This document shows, one piece after another, positions 45,501 to 53,891 of a DNA stretch of 64,000 bases (its first letter is position 1; every line of letters begins with the position of its first letter). The notes under the pieces are model-generated. The model did no database searches. It was given only the letters and a program-made list of their open reading frames with translations, and was not told the DNA's origin. Where the stretch lies: assembly GCA_023139105.1 (NCBI GenBank), contig JAGLOF010000004.1:41773-105772 (forward strand). Direction: 5' to 3'. Made by a program: the position numbers and the translations under genes. Source of the stretch: a bacterium. Its GTDB lineage: Bacteria; Zhuqueibacterota; QNDG01; JAGLOF01.

Positions 45501-46063
45501 AGGTCTGTCTGAGTAGCATCAAGCTTACGCACAGCAGCACGCAGACGATACTTGTATTTGGTTACGCCGGCTGCTTCTTCAAGCAGCTTACGTCTGTCTT
45601 CGGCTTTATCCGAAAGAATATCTTCCACCATCTTCAGCTCAATAACCGAATAGGCGTCAGCACCAATACCTGTATCCATAATCAAATCATTGATATCTTT
45701 GAGGCGGACCGGTGTCTTGTTGAGCAGATACTCTGACTCGCCGGAACGGTAGAGGCGACGTGTTACCACAACCTCGGAATAGTCAATAGGCAGGATTCTC
45801 TTGGAGTTATCAAATGTCACAGAGACTTCTGCCATACCAACAGGCTTGACCGTTTTTGAGCCGGAGAAGATAATATTCTCCATGCGATCAGTTCTTAAGA
45901 CAGAAGGTCGTTGTTCACCCAGGCCCCAGCGTATGGCATCTACAATATTTGTTTTACCACAACCATTTGGCCCAACCACACAGGTAACATGGCCGTCAAA
46001 CTTTAACTCAGTCCGTTTAACAAATGATTTGAATCCATTAATTTCAATCTTCGATAGAATCAT
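42509..46063 (-). CDS. smc: SMC, chromosome condensation/segregation ATPase
   Basis: A 1184-aa full-length SMC protein. N-terminal head with SKIEINGFKSF and Walker A GPNGCGKTNI (about 32-41). Long coiled coil (about 170-500), hinge (about 510-650; QGLMGALGDLV, GLGEAAKYLVM), then returning coiled coil (about 680-1000). C-terminal head has the signature LSGGERALTAISLLFA and Walker B FCILDEIDAPLDD. It forms the condensin ring with ScpAB, which is not in the window. All catalytic motifs are intact. The start MILSKIEING is conserved for the family. It lies 16 bp beyond the tRNA promoter. Confidence 0.98.
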   Translation of the reverse strand: MILSKIEINGFKSFVKRTELKFDGHVTCVVGPNGCGKTNIVDAIRWGLGEQRPSVLRTDRMENIIFSGSKTVKPVGMAEVSVTFDNSKRILPIDYSEVVVTRRLYRSGESEYLLNKTPVRLKDINDLIMDTGIGADAYSVIELKMVEDILSDKAEDRRKLLEEAAGVTKYKYRLRAAVRKLDATQTDLLRVSDIISEVERSVNSLRRQVQKAKRFQAYQEQTKDLELARSSFLLYKVNAETGPLKERLENLKNQREGSTSEITREEAGLEAIKGELVDKERHLIAAREVLSQIITAIHQREGDIRVGKERVLSLSDRITRYENEVVDLKRRLEDQRSHLDVTTQDREALQVKITSTGRLFNNKRKELEVFQQGLNFKRLELNGKKKEIIDCLEEVNRLSNQETSLRARVDNSQGRMERLDEEDIHYRGSQNHVAGSRKEADNNLNKAQKVKDDLVRNLDKINTQLEGVADTRAAARETFYQDQGELESAQSRLSFLHNVLESREGMSDGGKKLLKEKPQGLMGALGDLVSTDKQYQQAVELGLGEAAKYLVMESSDDSFNALKILKRLGGGGVALVALDRVQNLEAVERPSIPKGVEIVDWADNIIGCDDDLRPIAEHLLGDMVVVPNLEQARKLADAWNQPLARIATLDGELVTRWGVVQGSNNKGDDASMVGRIQRIKDLESRIAALGKSMSVAKDDLDALEREQQRLNKKRDDLRRSQSDVDLALLNAEKHRAQINFEGEKAEEGLQRNVDERNKLLQEIEVGKEALENTRPRMEALIERRERIEGVTTHIQAEVERLEEEEGIMDEEVHRLNLQLVRQKGDAKNLDYDLDRSQLLIKEIGETIAQRTEEVEQAQEDVKTHRDEIESNELAIVKDFEEKETQEKVLGEQEVVYEDLKETLQKREREVRDARRSREATAEQIHTMEMEFAEQQHHSQTLIEKIWESYQEDLRKITPPDEIDLDAAEEEIEELKRKMRALGGVNLEALDEFEEESKRFEFLSQQHEDLTAAEETLKETILKINQTARERFEAIFKDVRIHFQQTFARFFEGGEADLLLPEDEDPLEAQIEIKARPAGKAFRDLSLLSGGERALTAISLLFALYLVKPSPFCILDEIDAPLDDTNVGRFTRVLNEFAERTQFVIVTHNKATMKAARALYGVTQEVEGISKLVSVRFQDDEDKAA

Positions 46064-46253
46064 CGAGCAGAATTTCCCTCTCTATATATAACCATGGGGT
46101 CTTCCATTGTGCCGTTAAAAATGACATAATAAAGTAATAATGACACCATCCGATTGGAAGGCCCGAAAACAAAGCATTTACGGGTAGGAAGCTGCTCCAT
46201 AAAAAAACCCCCAAAATACCAATGATTGCGGGGGGAGCTAAATGGAAACTCAC
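46044..46253 (-). CDS. Possible small two-TM membrane protein overlapping smc
   Basis: GTG 46253 opens a 69-aa frame with two hydrophobic segments (IIGILGVFLWSSFLPVNALF and HYYFIMSFLTAQW) and an acidic tail. It ends 20 bp inside smc in another frame. I do not recognise it. A promoter at 46273-46301 would start just before it, consistent with an orf-smc unit, but the ribosome site is poor (AAAAGG abuts the GTG). It could equally be untranslated leader of smc. Confidence 0.4.
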   Translation of the reverse strand: MSFHLAPPAIIGILGVFLWSSFLPVNALFSGLPIGWCHYYFIMSFLTAQWKTPWLYIEREILLDDSIED

Positions 46254-46277
46254 CTTTTCAATCTAATTGGAAAAGGT
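46252..46277. other. Hairpin over the start of the smc transcript
   Basis: ACCTTTTC and GAAAAGGT are exact complements around a 10-nt loop. The stem covers the GTG of the small frame and part of the -10 element. It could be an operator or a structured leader. Confidence 0.45.
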
Positions 46278-46301
46278 AAGGATTTGCCCTCATTAAGTCA
46301 A
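46273..46301 (-). promoter_or_regulatory. Sigma-70-type promoter upstream of smc
   Basis: Minus strand: -35 TTGACT (46296-46301), 17-bp spacer, -10 TACCTT (46273-46278). The -35 and flanking AAAAAAC match the tRNA promoter context. The remaining gap to 46389 contains no gene that I can support. Confidence 0.5.
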
Positions 46302-46389
46302 GTTTTTTATGAGATGGACTTCTTCTACTCCGGGCCCGGGTGTCAGCATCTGCTATTTAATTATAAGGGCACTATCTATTCGACACCCA

Positions 46390-47325
46390 TTAGTCTATCA
46401 GAGCCCAAAAATCGCTGATAACGGGTGCCAACTTCTCAGGCATCAAAATCCACCCATAAGCATGCATCAACTTCGGAACCGCTTCAACCTTACAATCTGA
46501 GATCAACAGACTCATTTTTTCAATAGCCTGCCTGGCAGCAGCATCATTCCACTCTGCATCTGATGGCAACATTAAAACCGGACATTGCACAATCGGATAA
46601 TACTCCTCAAATCGGTATCCGAAAACATAATTAAAATAATCATCTCTGGCCTGCTTAATCCAACCCTCTGTCATCTGGCCTGTTTCCAAACTCTGCCCGC
46701 CGTATCTAACATATTGTTCTACTATTTCATTCCAATAATCGCCGTAATCCAATTTCATGGCCTCAACCATTGCCTCTTCATCATCCCATATTCTTGCAGG
46801 TATGCCCGCCCAATGTGCAATGCGGTCAGACACCTCTTCTCCATAAAGAGATTCGGGTTTTTCACCAGCACTGTAAGGCCCGTAAGCACTGGTTAAAGCT
46901 CCTTCAAGTACCAGGCTCTTCACACGTTGTGGATTATAAGCGGCCAATGCCAGTGCCACCTCAGCCCCCAGTGAAGCACCCAATACATGAGCTTTTTCGA
47001 TCTTTAATGCATCCATGATACCAATAATGTCCATGGCCATAGTATCAATATGATTACCTTTTGCAGGTTTATCAGAACGGCCATGTCCACGCTGATCAAC
47101 ATAGACAAATCGATAATCATCCCTTAAATACGGTACAATTGCCTGCCACATCATCAGGTTACCTCCACCATGATGTAGAAAAATAACATCTTCAGTACCA
47201 GAGCCCTCAATAATTACTGCCAGTTCAATGCCGTTAGTCTGAATACGCATAACTTTTAAATGACCTTGATCAGACAAGCTGCATGCCGCAAGCAATAGGG
47301 AAACGCATAATAAAAACTGTTTCAT
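46390..47325 (-). CDS. Alpha/beta hydrolase lipoprotein
   Basis: A 311-aa exported hydrolase. The N-terminus MKQFLLCVSLLLAACS is a lipoprotein signal. The alpha/beta fold has an oxyanion region HHGGGNLMMW, VDQRGHGRSDKP, the nucleophile elbow VLGASLGAE (G-x-S-x-G type), an Asp in LMLPSDAEWND and the terminal His in KLMHAYGW. The triad is therefore complete. Substrate is unknown; esterase or lipase activity in the periplasm or at a membrane is the most likely role. It precedes nothing obvious in an operon. Confidence 0.88.
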   Translation of the reverse strand: MKQFLLCVSLLLAACSLSDQGHLKVMRIQTNGIELAVIIEGSGTEDVIFLHHGGGNLMMWQAIVPYLRDDYRFVYVDQRGHGRSDKPAKGNHIDTMAMDIIGIMDALKIEKAHVLGASLGAEVALALAAYNPQRVKSLVLEGALTSAYGPYSAGEKPESLYGEEVSDRIAHWAGIPARIWDDEEAMVEAMKLDYGDYWNEIVEQYVRYGGQSLETGQMTEGWIKQARDDYFNYVFGYRFEEYYPIVQCPVLMLPSDAEWNDAAARQAIEKMSLLISDCKVEAVPKLMHAYGWILMPEKLAPVISDFWALID

Positions 47326-47371
47326 TATTCAACCTCTGATTTAGTTTTAGCAATAAATCCGGTATAATCAT

Positions 47372-49300
47372 CTATTCCACATACGCAGGCAAAGTCAGTG
47401 ACACCCACAAATCACCATAATACCCAAAATGACTCATTATTTTCTTTTCTGTCAACTCAAACAGTGAGACTGATCCATCAACAGGAATAGCGTCAGGATT
47501 CTTGTCAAGATTGGGATTATAAAACATCCGGGCATCAGTGTTAACATTATCATTATTGGGCCTTAAAAAATCAATTAAGTGCTGCGCTTTCACCTCATTT
47601 ATAGATTCACTATTAAGCAGTTGATGGCAGAGCTCATCATAACGCCACTGAAAGCCATTGATATGCGTGGATGACACCATGGAAATCCACTCTGCCATTC
47701 CCAGATAGCGCATTGGCGGTGTAATAGGATGGTTGCCAACAAGCGTCATGGATAACTCGCCCTCATCTCTCTGAGGTGCAAAATAAAATGGTCCAGGACA
47801 GTTATTATCCTCATGCAGGGGATTCAAATAACCTCCCTTGCTGTAGGCTGCTGGATTATACACAATATTCTGCCTGATATCGTGGTACTCCCGGACCAGT
47901 ACATCCACTATCTTTAACCATGAAAACTTTTTAATCAGCCCGACTATACCGCCAAGTAAATCAAGGATCATACTGATAAAACGATGTGTCTTGTCACTAT
48001 TATATGCTTTAACTAATTTTTCATTGTAATCAAAAAACACTTTAGGATACTGATAATCAGACCAACGTACTGTCATGCCATTTTCAGGAAGCATCTCTTC
48101 CTTTTCCATTAAAATGGATTCCAGTTCTTCCGGTGTTGGCAGCACCTTTTTATAGTGCTTCGTAATACCCTTCAAATAGGGGAATTCACTATCACCAATA
48201 TTAGCAGCAGCTTCAATGACGCAGCTTTCATGTCTCCATTGGCCGCTTTCTTTAAATGAACCAGCCATAGGATAGAACCAGGTAACACCCCTGGGAGCAT
48301 CTTTAACGCGTTTTACACCTTTGTGAATTGAAGTGCTGTGCTGCAATACATCACGTACCAAAACTAAAGAATTAAAGCCCGCTGCTTCAGGTTTGCATAA
48401 GGATCCCATGAACACATCCACACCCATGGCAACGCCTTTTGTATTGACACCGGCAATAGCTCCAATAAATCCAGGCGCTGCCTGGCAGACAAAGGGTAAA
48501 ACATCCTCTTCCTCTTCACCGAATGGTTTGTACAATATCAGACAGGCTTCATCCTGAAAAACATCCGCCGTGGCAAACATAAAGTCCCTACCAAAGAAAT
48601 GGAGATCATTTTCCACTTTTTCTTTACTGAAAACAGAAAAAGCATTACACATTGCCGGGGCCTTCAGGGCCTTTGGCGAAATACGTTTCTTCTTAAAAAA
48701 TTCTCCGGTAAAAAGGTGGGCCAGTAAAAAATCGACACCAAAATTCAAAGCCCAGAGATCATCCATTTTGACCTTGGTATACAAATTAATTTTTTTGCAC
48801 CCGGCCAGCATGGCATTCAATTCATGTTGATACATCAACGGAATATCATCCTTCATTGAACTCATACAGCATTGCCCCAAATAATCCGCTATTTCTTTCT
48901 TAATCAACTTAAACAGTTTGGACTCAGGTGCAATCTTTCCTGCATCAATTAATTCAAAAATGACATTATCTACAAATTTTGTTGTCATAACAGAAATGCA
49001 CTCTTCCGCCATCAAGCCCATGAGCATGCCCATCTGGTATGGACTTCCTTCGAGGTAGTAGGTCTTCTTTGGTTCACCAGTGTGACCATTTTTGGCGGTC
49101 TTGTGATAAGCAAGCAGCCCCATAGCTTTGGGACCGCCCCTCTCATCTTCAATAACAATACATTCTGTCAGTTCTCCCTGGTCACGTGTCCATTTGTCGT
49201 AGCGTTCATCCTCACTAAAATCCTTTACGATAAAACCGTCTTTACCAAAGGCTTCTTTTAAGTGATTCAGTCGCTGCTTCAAATCGTTTTTCGGTGACAT
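47372..49300 (-). CDS. C45-type acyltransferase/hydrolase (Ntn fold)
   Basis: A 642-aa protein with no signal peptide. The diagnostic region is APAMCNAFSVFS with Cys218, followed by LHFFGRDFMF, then GFIGAIAGVNTKGVAMGVDV. Peptidase C45/AAT proteins (acyl-CoA:6-APA acyltransferase-like, Ntn hydrolases) cleave themselves before such a Cys. An upstream motif YYLEGSPYQMGMLMG is the family N-terminal signature. The protein is much longer than typical members (about 350 aa); the extra C-terminal half (about 400-642) may be a second or phospholipase B-like domain. GGAGG precedes ATG 49300. Substrate unknown. Confidence 0.8.
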   Translation of the reverse strand: MSPKNDLKQRLNHLKEAFGKDGFIVKDFSEDERYDKWTRDQGELTECIVIEDERGGPKAMGLLAYHKTAKNGHTGEPKKTYYLEGSPYQMGMLMGLMAEECISVMTTKFVDNVIFELIDAGKIAPESKLFKLIKKEIADYLGQCCMSSMKDDIPLMYQHELNAMLAGCKKINLYTKVKMDDLWALNFGVDFLLAHLFTGEFFKKKRISPKALKAPAMCNAFSVFSKEKVENDLHFFGRDFMFATADVFQDEACLILYKPFGEEEEDVLPFVCQAAPGFIGAIAGVNTKGVAMGVDVFMGSLCKPEAAGFNSLVLVRDVLQHSTSIHKGVKRVKDAPRGVTWFYPMAGSFKESGQWRHESCVIEAAANIGDSEFPYLKGITKHYKKVLPTPEELESILMEKEEMLPENGMTVRWSDYQYPKVFFDYNEKLVKAYNSDKTHRFISMILDLLGGIVGLIKKFSWLKIVDVLVREYHDIRQNIVYNPAAYSKGGYLNPLHEDNNCPGPFYFAPQRDEGELSMTLVGNHPITPPMRYLGMAEWISMVSSTHINGFQWRYDELCHQLLNSESINEVKAQHLIDFLRPNNDNVNTDARMFYNPNLDKNPDAIPVDGSVSLFELTEKKIMSHFGYYGDLWVSLTLPAYVE

Positions 49301-49471
49301 ATTAAATCCTCCACAACTTAACCTTTATGATAGAAACCAAAACAGCTGATCCCATATTCATTCTGGACTGCAGATGATAATAACAGGAAAACACAAATAA
49401 ACGAACTTGGAATAATGTGGCTACAGTACTTACAAGAAATGTATTTTAATTAACCTGACAATCTGCCAGGA

Positions 49472-50263
49472 TCAACCAGCATCCTCCAGGTCAATAATCA
49501 TAAGATGGCCATCAACATGTTTCTCTGTCTTGAACCAGCCCCGTTTCTCAAATTCTTTTGCCAGAGTAGTCATCTTCTTATAGCGTGTATTCTTTATTTT
49601 GAAGGATTTATTCAACTGCCGCATCTTATTTGAAATAACATTGATTGAGTGCGCCTGACTGGGATCCAGGCTGATCAAGACCTGGGTAAATAGCTCATCA
49701 GCACCCTGGTCTCTGGCAGACTGAGTCTCTTTAATTTTGACTGTCTGTTCCGGTTCTTTGCTTTCCGTTGTATGATTGCGATTTTTGGGCTTTGGCCGCG
49801 CCTTCCCTTTTTGTGGAATGACCAGGATATTATCTGTACAATTTGTAAAAATTGGGCGTTGCTCATCACCCTCTTTTGTCACAAGCCACACTTCTTTGCC
49901 GAATTTACGAAGTATATCCATGATAACCGAAAAATCAGAATCACTGGTTATGAAGACAAAACGGTCAACCTCAGGCTTATCAAGATATAGTTTTTCAAAT
50001 GCATCGAGACTGATAATAAGATCAGCACGATTTTTCTTTCCTGCCACCCTGGGTGCCTCACGGATATCAAAATTATGATCTACTAACTGCCGTCGCAATT
50101 TAGTAATAGACGAACTATTACCACAGGCAAACTTTACGGCAAAGATGAATTCCTCAGACTCGTTCTGACCACCTTCAAGAATAAGATCCTGCAGCAACCT
50201 GTCAAGATCAAGTATTCCGGCCACATTCTCCAAATCAATATAAATGGCTATAAATTTACGCAT
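49472..50263 (-). CDS. NYN-domain (LabA-like) protein with OST-HTH-like end
   Basis: A 263-aa soluble protein. The NYN/PIN-like domain (1-150) has the acidic residues IYIDLENVAG, KKNRADLIISLDA and FITSDSDFSVIMD needed for metal binding, typical of LabA/Vpa0982 RNases. A Lys/Glu linker (about 150-185) precedes a C-terminal helical unit (about 190-260; INVISNKMRQLNKSF, KKMTTLAKEFEKRGW) that resembles OST-HTH/LOTUS. Such proteins probably cut or bind RNA. ATG 50263 (MRKFIAIYID) has GGAAAGG upstream; the earlier frame start at 50338 is not supported. Confidence 0.87.
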   Translation of the reverse strand: MRKFIAIYIDLENVAGILDLDRLLQDLILEGGQNESEEFIFAVKFACGNSSSITKLRRQLVDHNFDIREAPRVAGKKNRADLIISLDAFEKLYLDKPEVDRFVFITSDSDFSVIMDILRKFGKEVWLVTKEGDEQRPIFTNCTDNILVIPQKGKARPKPKNRNHTTESKEPEQTVKIKETQSARDQGADELFTQVLISLDPSQAHSINVISNKMRQLNKSFKIKNTRYKKMTTLAKEFEKRGWFKTEKHVDGHLMIIDLEDAG

Positions 50264-50429
50264 ATTAAACCTTTCCGGATCATATTGTCCCCCTGTAAAT
50301 GCATGTGCACACGCACTGCTCATAATCACAGGAAGCAATCCAGTATATAAAATTATGTTTGATTAGTTACAAAGACATAAGGAAGATAACATGAAAACAA
50401 CAGAATCAAAAGAAAAAACAGGGCACACT

Positions 50430-51464
50430 CTATCTTATTTCAATCCCTATACTATAAACCGTAAACGCCTCCCAATCTATCTCATAGTTCTTAAAATTAG
50501 GCTGAGGCATGCGGGCTGCATCCAGGCGGATCACCCAGTCAGGGGCATCTTTCACCAATTCTTTAACAGGAGCACTAAATCCTAAACCATATGTAAATTG
50601 CGATAAAGCATCTTTCAAACTCTCATCACCAAAACTATCCAGTGTCTCCCGGTAATATCCAATACGCAGGTCTAACCATTGAAACAGAGTCCACTCTGTC
50701 CCAATGCGCCATGCCGACCAATATTCGGAATTGAGCACATCCTGCGCCTCAACCGTGACAAGAAGACCCAGCCATGGCTTGGCCCCACCTGCCAGTTCCC
50801 GCTCATAGGATGCGCCAACACGTAGAATAGCCGGCAGAGGGTCATTAAGGTTTGTTACAGGACCTGCTTTCACACGATTTACATTGCACACACTGGCACC
50901 AAATGTCAATTGATGTCCACTTACATTCAATCGTTTTGCAATACCAACATCAAAAGGATATGCATTATTGTGCACTTCACTGTCATCATAAATCCAATCC
51001 CGACGGAAGAGATTTACGTTCATGCCCAGAGCAATATCCCAGATAAACATCCGTGAATATGATATTGTATACAGTGCGTGTTGTTTCTTATATATATCTA
51101 CAGCATCTGACTTTTGTGGAGCTCTGAGATAATTGTAACGGGAGATCCCAATAACACCTATCTTGCCCAAAGGCAGTGCAACACCATAATAATCATACTT
51201 CCCTTCCATATCCGCATAAAAAGGGCTTGCATGACTTCCGGTGCCGGCCAGTTGTTTAAAACAACCAAGTAAGGCAGGATTATAATATGACGAAGAGACT
51301 TCTCCCCCCACAGCCACCTGCGCCCGTCCCATTGCCTCAGACCTGGCACTGGGCTGCCGGCCAAAAAACAGTTCATTAAATGCATTGCTATATGTATCAG
51401 TTTGAGCAAAAAGCCCCATACTACAGACCAGGATCAAACCGGGAATAATATAATTCAGACGCAT
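50430..51464 (-). CDS. PorV/UPF0164-like outer membrane protein
   Basis: A 344-aa protein. The signal peptide MRLNYIIPGLILVCSMGLFAQ is followed by ARSEAMGRAQVAVGGE and SSYYNPALLG, a signature of the PorV/PorQ/UPF0164 (FadL-like) barrel. The rest alternates short beta strands with loops. Such proteins shuttle or anchor type IX substrates in Bacteroidota. There is a related protein at 62497. It follows the LEA gene by about 50 bp and may be co-transcribed. Confidence 0.78.
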   Translation of the reverse strand: MRLNYIIPGLILVCSMGLFAQTDTYSNAFNELFFGRQPSARSEAMGRAQVAVGGEVSSSYYNPALLGCFKQLAGTGSHASPFYADMEGKYDYYGVALPLGKIGVIGISRYNYLRAPQKSDAVDIYKKQHALYTISYSRMFIWDIALGMNVNLFRRDWIYDDSEVHNNAYPFDVGIAKRLNVSGHQLTFGASVCNVNRVKAGPVTNLNDPLPAILRVGASYERELAGGAKPWLGLLVTVEAQDVLNSEYWSAWRIGTEWTLFQWLDLRIGYYRETLDSFGDESLKDALSQFTYGLGFSAPVKELVKDAPDWVIRLDAARMPQPNFKNYEIDWEAFTVYSIGIEIR

Positions 51465-51516
51465 ATTTTAATGGACTCCGTGATTGCTTGAAAACCTTGA
51501 CGCAAATACAATAGCA

Positions 51517-52377
51517 CTAACGTTTAATTTTAATTTTACCTGTCTCTTTTATAGGTAGTGCTACCTTGCCCATAATCGGAATAGACGTAGAAAGATTCCA
51601 CATGCCATCAAGCTGATACTGCAAATCCTTATTGCCCCGGATCAACTGATAAACAGCGTTGCCCATTTGAAGAAAATTGAGTGATACGGGAATTTCCAAA
51701 ACATGCGACGATCTCTTGTCCACACTGAAATGACCTGCTCCTGTGGAATTAAGCCAAGAGGCTCCATTTACCTTCAGGTTGAGATCCATCTGATCTATCA
51801 TCATTGTAAAATGGTTGCCATTCTTCACATTGAGTTGAAGAACCAGGTCTGCACCTGTCAGGTTGATCCGCGTAACACTAAAATCTTTAATAGATATTGC
51901 CGGCAATTTCACTACCGGAAAGTGGCCTGACTTCTGCAAGGGAATGCGCACCTCTCCCAGTATCGGCACCTCAAATGAGAAGCCACACGCAAGGTCATAG
52001 GCAGTACTGTCTTGATCTTTCAAGCCCTTGCCCAATTGATACAGATCTTTAAATTTGAGTGTAAGCGGCAGCTTGATAACATTGCCACCATGAGCAGGAA
52101 TTGTAATCCCCTGAGGTTGATTCCCGGAAATAAATGATTGCTCATTGATCTTGAGATCATAATCCATGTTCGCCATACTGAGGCCAATGCCATTAGGATT
52201 TTGCACATCAAACTCAAATAACAGATCTACTGTCTCAAAAGACAGCCCTGCCAAGCTCACACCCCTGAATTTTGCTGTTGGTTTCTGCACATTCACGGCT
52301 TCCATTAGTTCCTGGTAAGAGCAGGAGCTGAAAATGCCAAGCATTAATAATAAAAATAAAACTACAGGACGCTTCAT
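51517..52377 (-). CDS. Lipoprotein with two LEA/WHy domains
   Basis: A 286-aa exported protein. The signal MKRPVVLFLLLMLGIFSSC has a lipobox (FSSC). Two homologous beta-sandwich modules follow: residues about 35-150 (FRGVSLAGLSF, FEFDVQNPNGIGLSM) and about 155-285 (SVTRINLTGADL, LQLNVKNGNHFTMM). The N-P/K-N-G motif after a strand is the LEA_2/WHy signature. Bacterial members are envelope lipoproteins of uncertain role, proposed to protect or bridge membranes. Intact. Confidence 0.83.
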   Translation of the reverse strand: MKRPVVLFLLLMLGIFSSCSYQELMEAVNVQKPTAKFRGVSLAGLSFETVDLLFEFDVQNPNGIGLSMANMDYDLKINEQSFISGNQPQGITIPAHGGNVIKLPLTLKFKDLYQLGKGLKDQDSTAYDLACGFSFEVPILGEVRIPLQKSGHFPVVKLPAISIKDFSVTRINLTGADLVLQLNVKNGNHFTMMIDQMDLNLKVNGASWLNSTGAGHFSVDKRSSHVLEIPVSLNFLQMGNAVYQLIRGNKDLQYQLDGMWNLSTSIPIMGKVALPIKETGKIKIKR

Positions 52378-52461
52378 AATTGTTCATTCCTTTCTGACAC
52401 ACCAATAATTCTTTAAATCAAAAACAGCTATTTTGCCATTTCAAACTTATCCCAATATTAC

Positions 52462-52492
52462 AAAAAAGCCTTGACACAATCAAGGCTTTTTT
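52462..52492 (-). terminator. Intrinsic terminator of the aminotransferase gene
   Basis: AAAAAAGCCTTGA and TCAAGGCTTTTTT form a perfect 13-bp stem with a 5-nt loop, 44 bp beyond the stop. The A and T runs make it bidirectional. Confidence 0.88.
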
Positions 52493-52535
52493 ATTTTAAA
52501 GTGATGTCTTAAACAATGAAATTCAAGGAGTCCTT

Positions 52536-53651
52536 TCAAAAATGCATCTGAATATCATCATTGATACGCCGCAGGCCCTCACGCAGATATCCTGCCTCTG
52601 AACCAATTCCAATGCGTACCCTGCCATCCATACCAAAACAATCCCCTGCTACAATAAAGGTGGATTGCTCCTCTCTTAACCTTTCCACCCATACGGTTGA
52701 ATTAATATCAAAATCATACTTCATAAATGCCATGCCGCCAGCACCGGGTGGAATGAAGGTGAAATGGCCGGATTGAGAATCGATCCAATCAGTGATGATT
52801 GTCAAATTATTATGCAACATGCTGCGATTCCGCGCCAGAATCTGCGTTCTCACCTCCTCCTTGAGAGCAATAGCGGCAATATAATTAGACAGCATAGATG
52901 TAGCAATAGTAAGGTAGTCCCGCCTGGCCCAGCAGTCATCAACTACTTTGCGGGGTCCGGCCAGCCAACCAATCCGAAGGCCGGGCAGAGCATATGCCTT
53001 GGATAATCCACCGGCTACTATTACTTTATCATATCGGCCCAGAAAAGTCGGTGTCTCCTTTCCGGAAAGTTCAGCTCCCCGATAAATTTCATCTACATAG
53101 AGCCATGCACCAACCGAATCAGCAAGGCGGACAATTGCATCCATCTCTGAATCCGTAAGCACGCTCCCGGTAGGATTATTGGGATTACAGATAGCTATCA
53201 TCCGTACCTTGGGTGACATTAAAGATCTAATCTCTTCTATATCAATACGCCAGCCACTCTCTGTTTCATGAAGGTAAAAGGGCCTTACCTTGACACCGAA
53301 TGCATTGGCTACACCATGAATCTGCATATAATTGGGCAGCATCAATACTAATTCGTCACCCGGCTCCAGGAGATTCCACATTGCCACAAAGTTGGCCTCA
53401 ATAGATCCATTTGTCACTAAAATTTCATCACATGTGATATTTGAATAGAGCGATGCAATTGTCTCTCGCAAAGCAATTGAACCGTTTGTCTGGCCATACC
53501 CAAGCCTCAAAGACAACATTGAGGCAATGTCTTCAGGCGTTAATAATTCTTCCAAAGTGAAGGGATGCACACCAGTCTCAGTCAGATTATAATCGACGGT
53601 GTTCTCCCACAATGATTGTGTACGTTCAAGCTTAAATGTTTCGATGTGCAT
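52536..53651 (-). CDS. PLP-dependent class I/II aminotransferase
   Basis: A 371-aa fold-type I enzyme: NPNNPTGSVL, VDEIYRG (Asp for the pyridine N), and the Schiff-base Lys218 in GGLSKAYALPGLRIGW. GYGQTNGSIALR is the N-terminal family motif. It transfers an amino group between an amino acid and a 2-oxo acid; specificity cannot be read from sequence. ATG 53651 is favoured because GGGAG is 6 nt upstream; ATG 53657 abuts it. Monocistronic with its own terminator. Confidence 0.92.
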   Translation of the reverse strand: MHIETFKLERTQSLWENTVDYNLTETGVHPFTLEELLTPEDIASMLSLRLGYGQTNGSIALRETIASLYSNITCDEILVTNGSIEANFVAMWNLLEPGDELVLMLPNYMQIHGVANAFGVKVRPFYLHETESGWRIDIEEIRSLMSPKVRMIAICNPNNPTGSVLTDSEMDAIVRLADSVGAWLYVDEIYRGAELSGKETPTFLGRYDKVIVAGGLSKAYALPGLRIGWLAGPRKVVDDCWARRDYLTIATSMLSNYIAAIALKEEVRTQILARNRSMLHNNLTIITDWIDSQSGHFTFIPPGAGGMAFMKYDFDINSTVWVERLREEQSTFIVAGDCFGMDGRVRIGIGSEAGYLREGLRRINDDIQMHF

Positions 53652-53891
53652 ATCCATCTCCCTAAATAATCTCCCGCAGAATTGCAGGCGTGATGAAGCT
53701 ACATCGACATAGAAAATCTATAAAATGGCAGGATTACAAAAAAACCGAATCCATCCCTCACTCCTATGTCGAAAGGAATTGGATTCGGGCATGCAGATCA
53801 AGATTGCAAGAAGCGCCGCATCTCCCCGGTTCTCTTCCCGAATGCCAGGAGCGGTGACGGACAATATAATTGTCAAACTTCCTCTGTAATA

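Noticed and set aside
53766..53891. Upstream extension of the truncated permease frame
   Set aside because: No similarity to the permease family and low-complexity charged residues; probably non-coding read-through.
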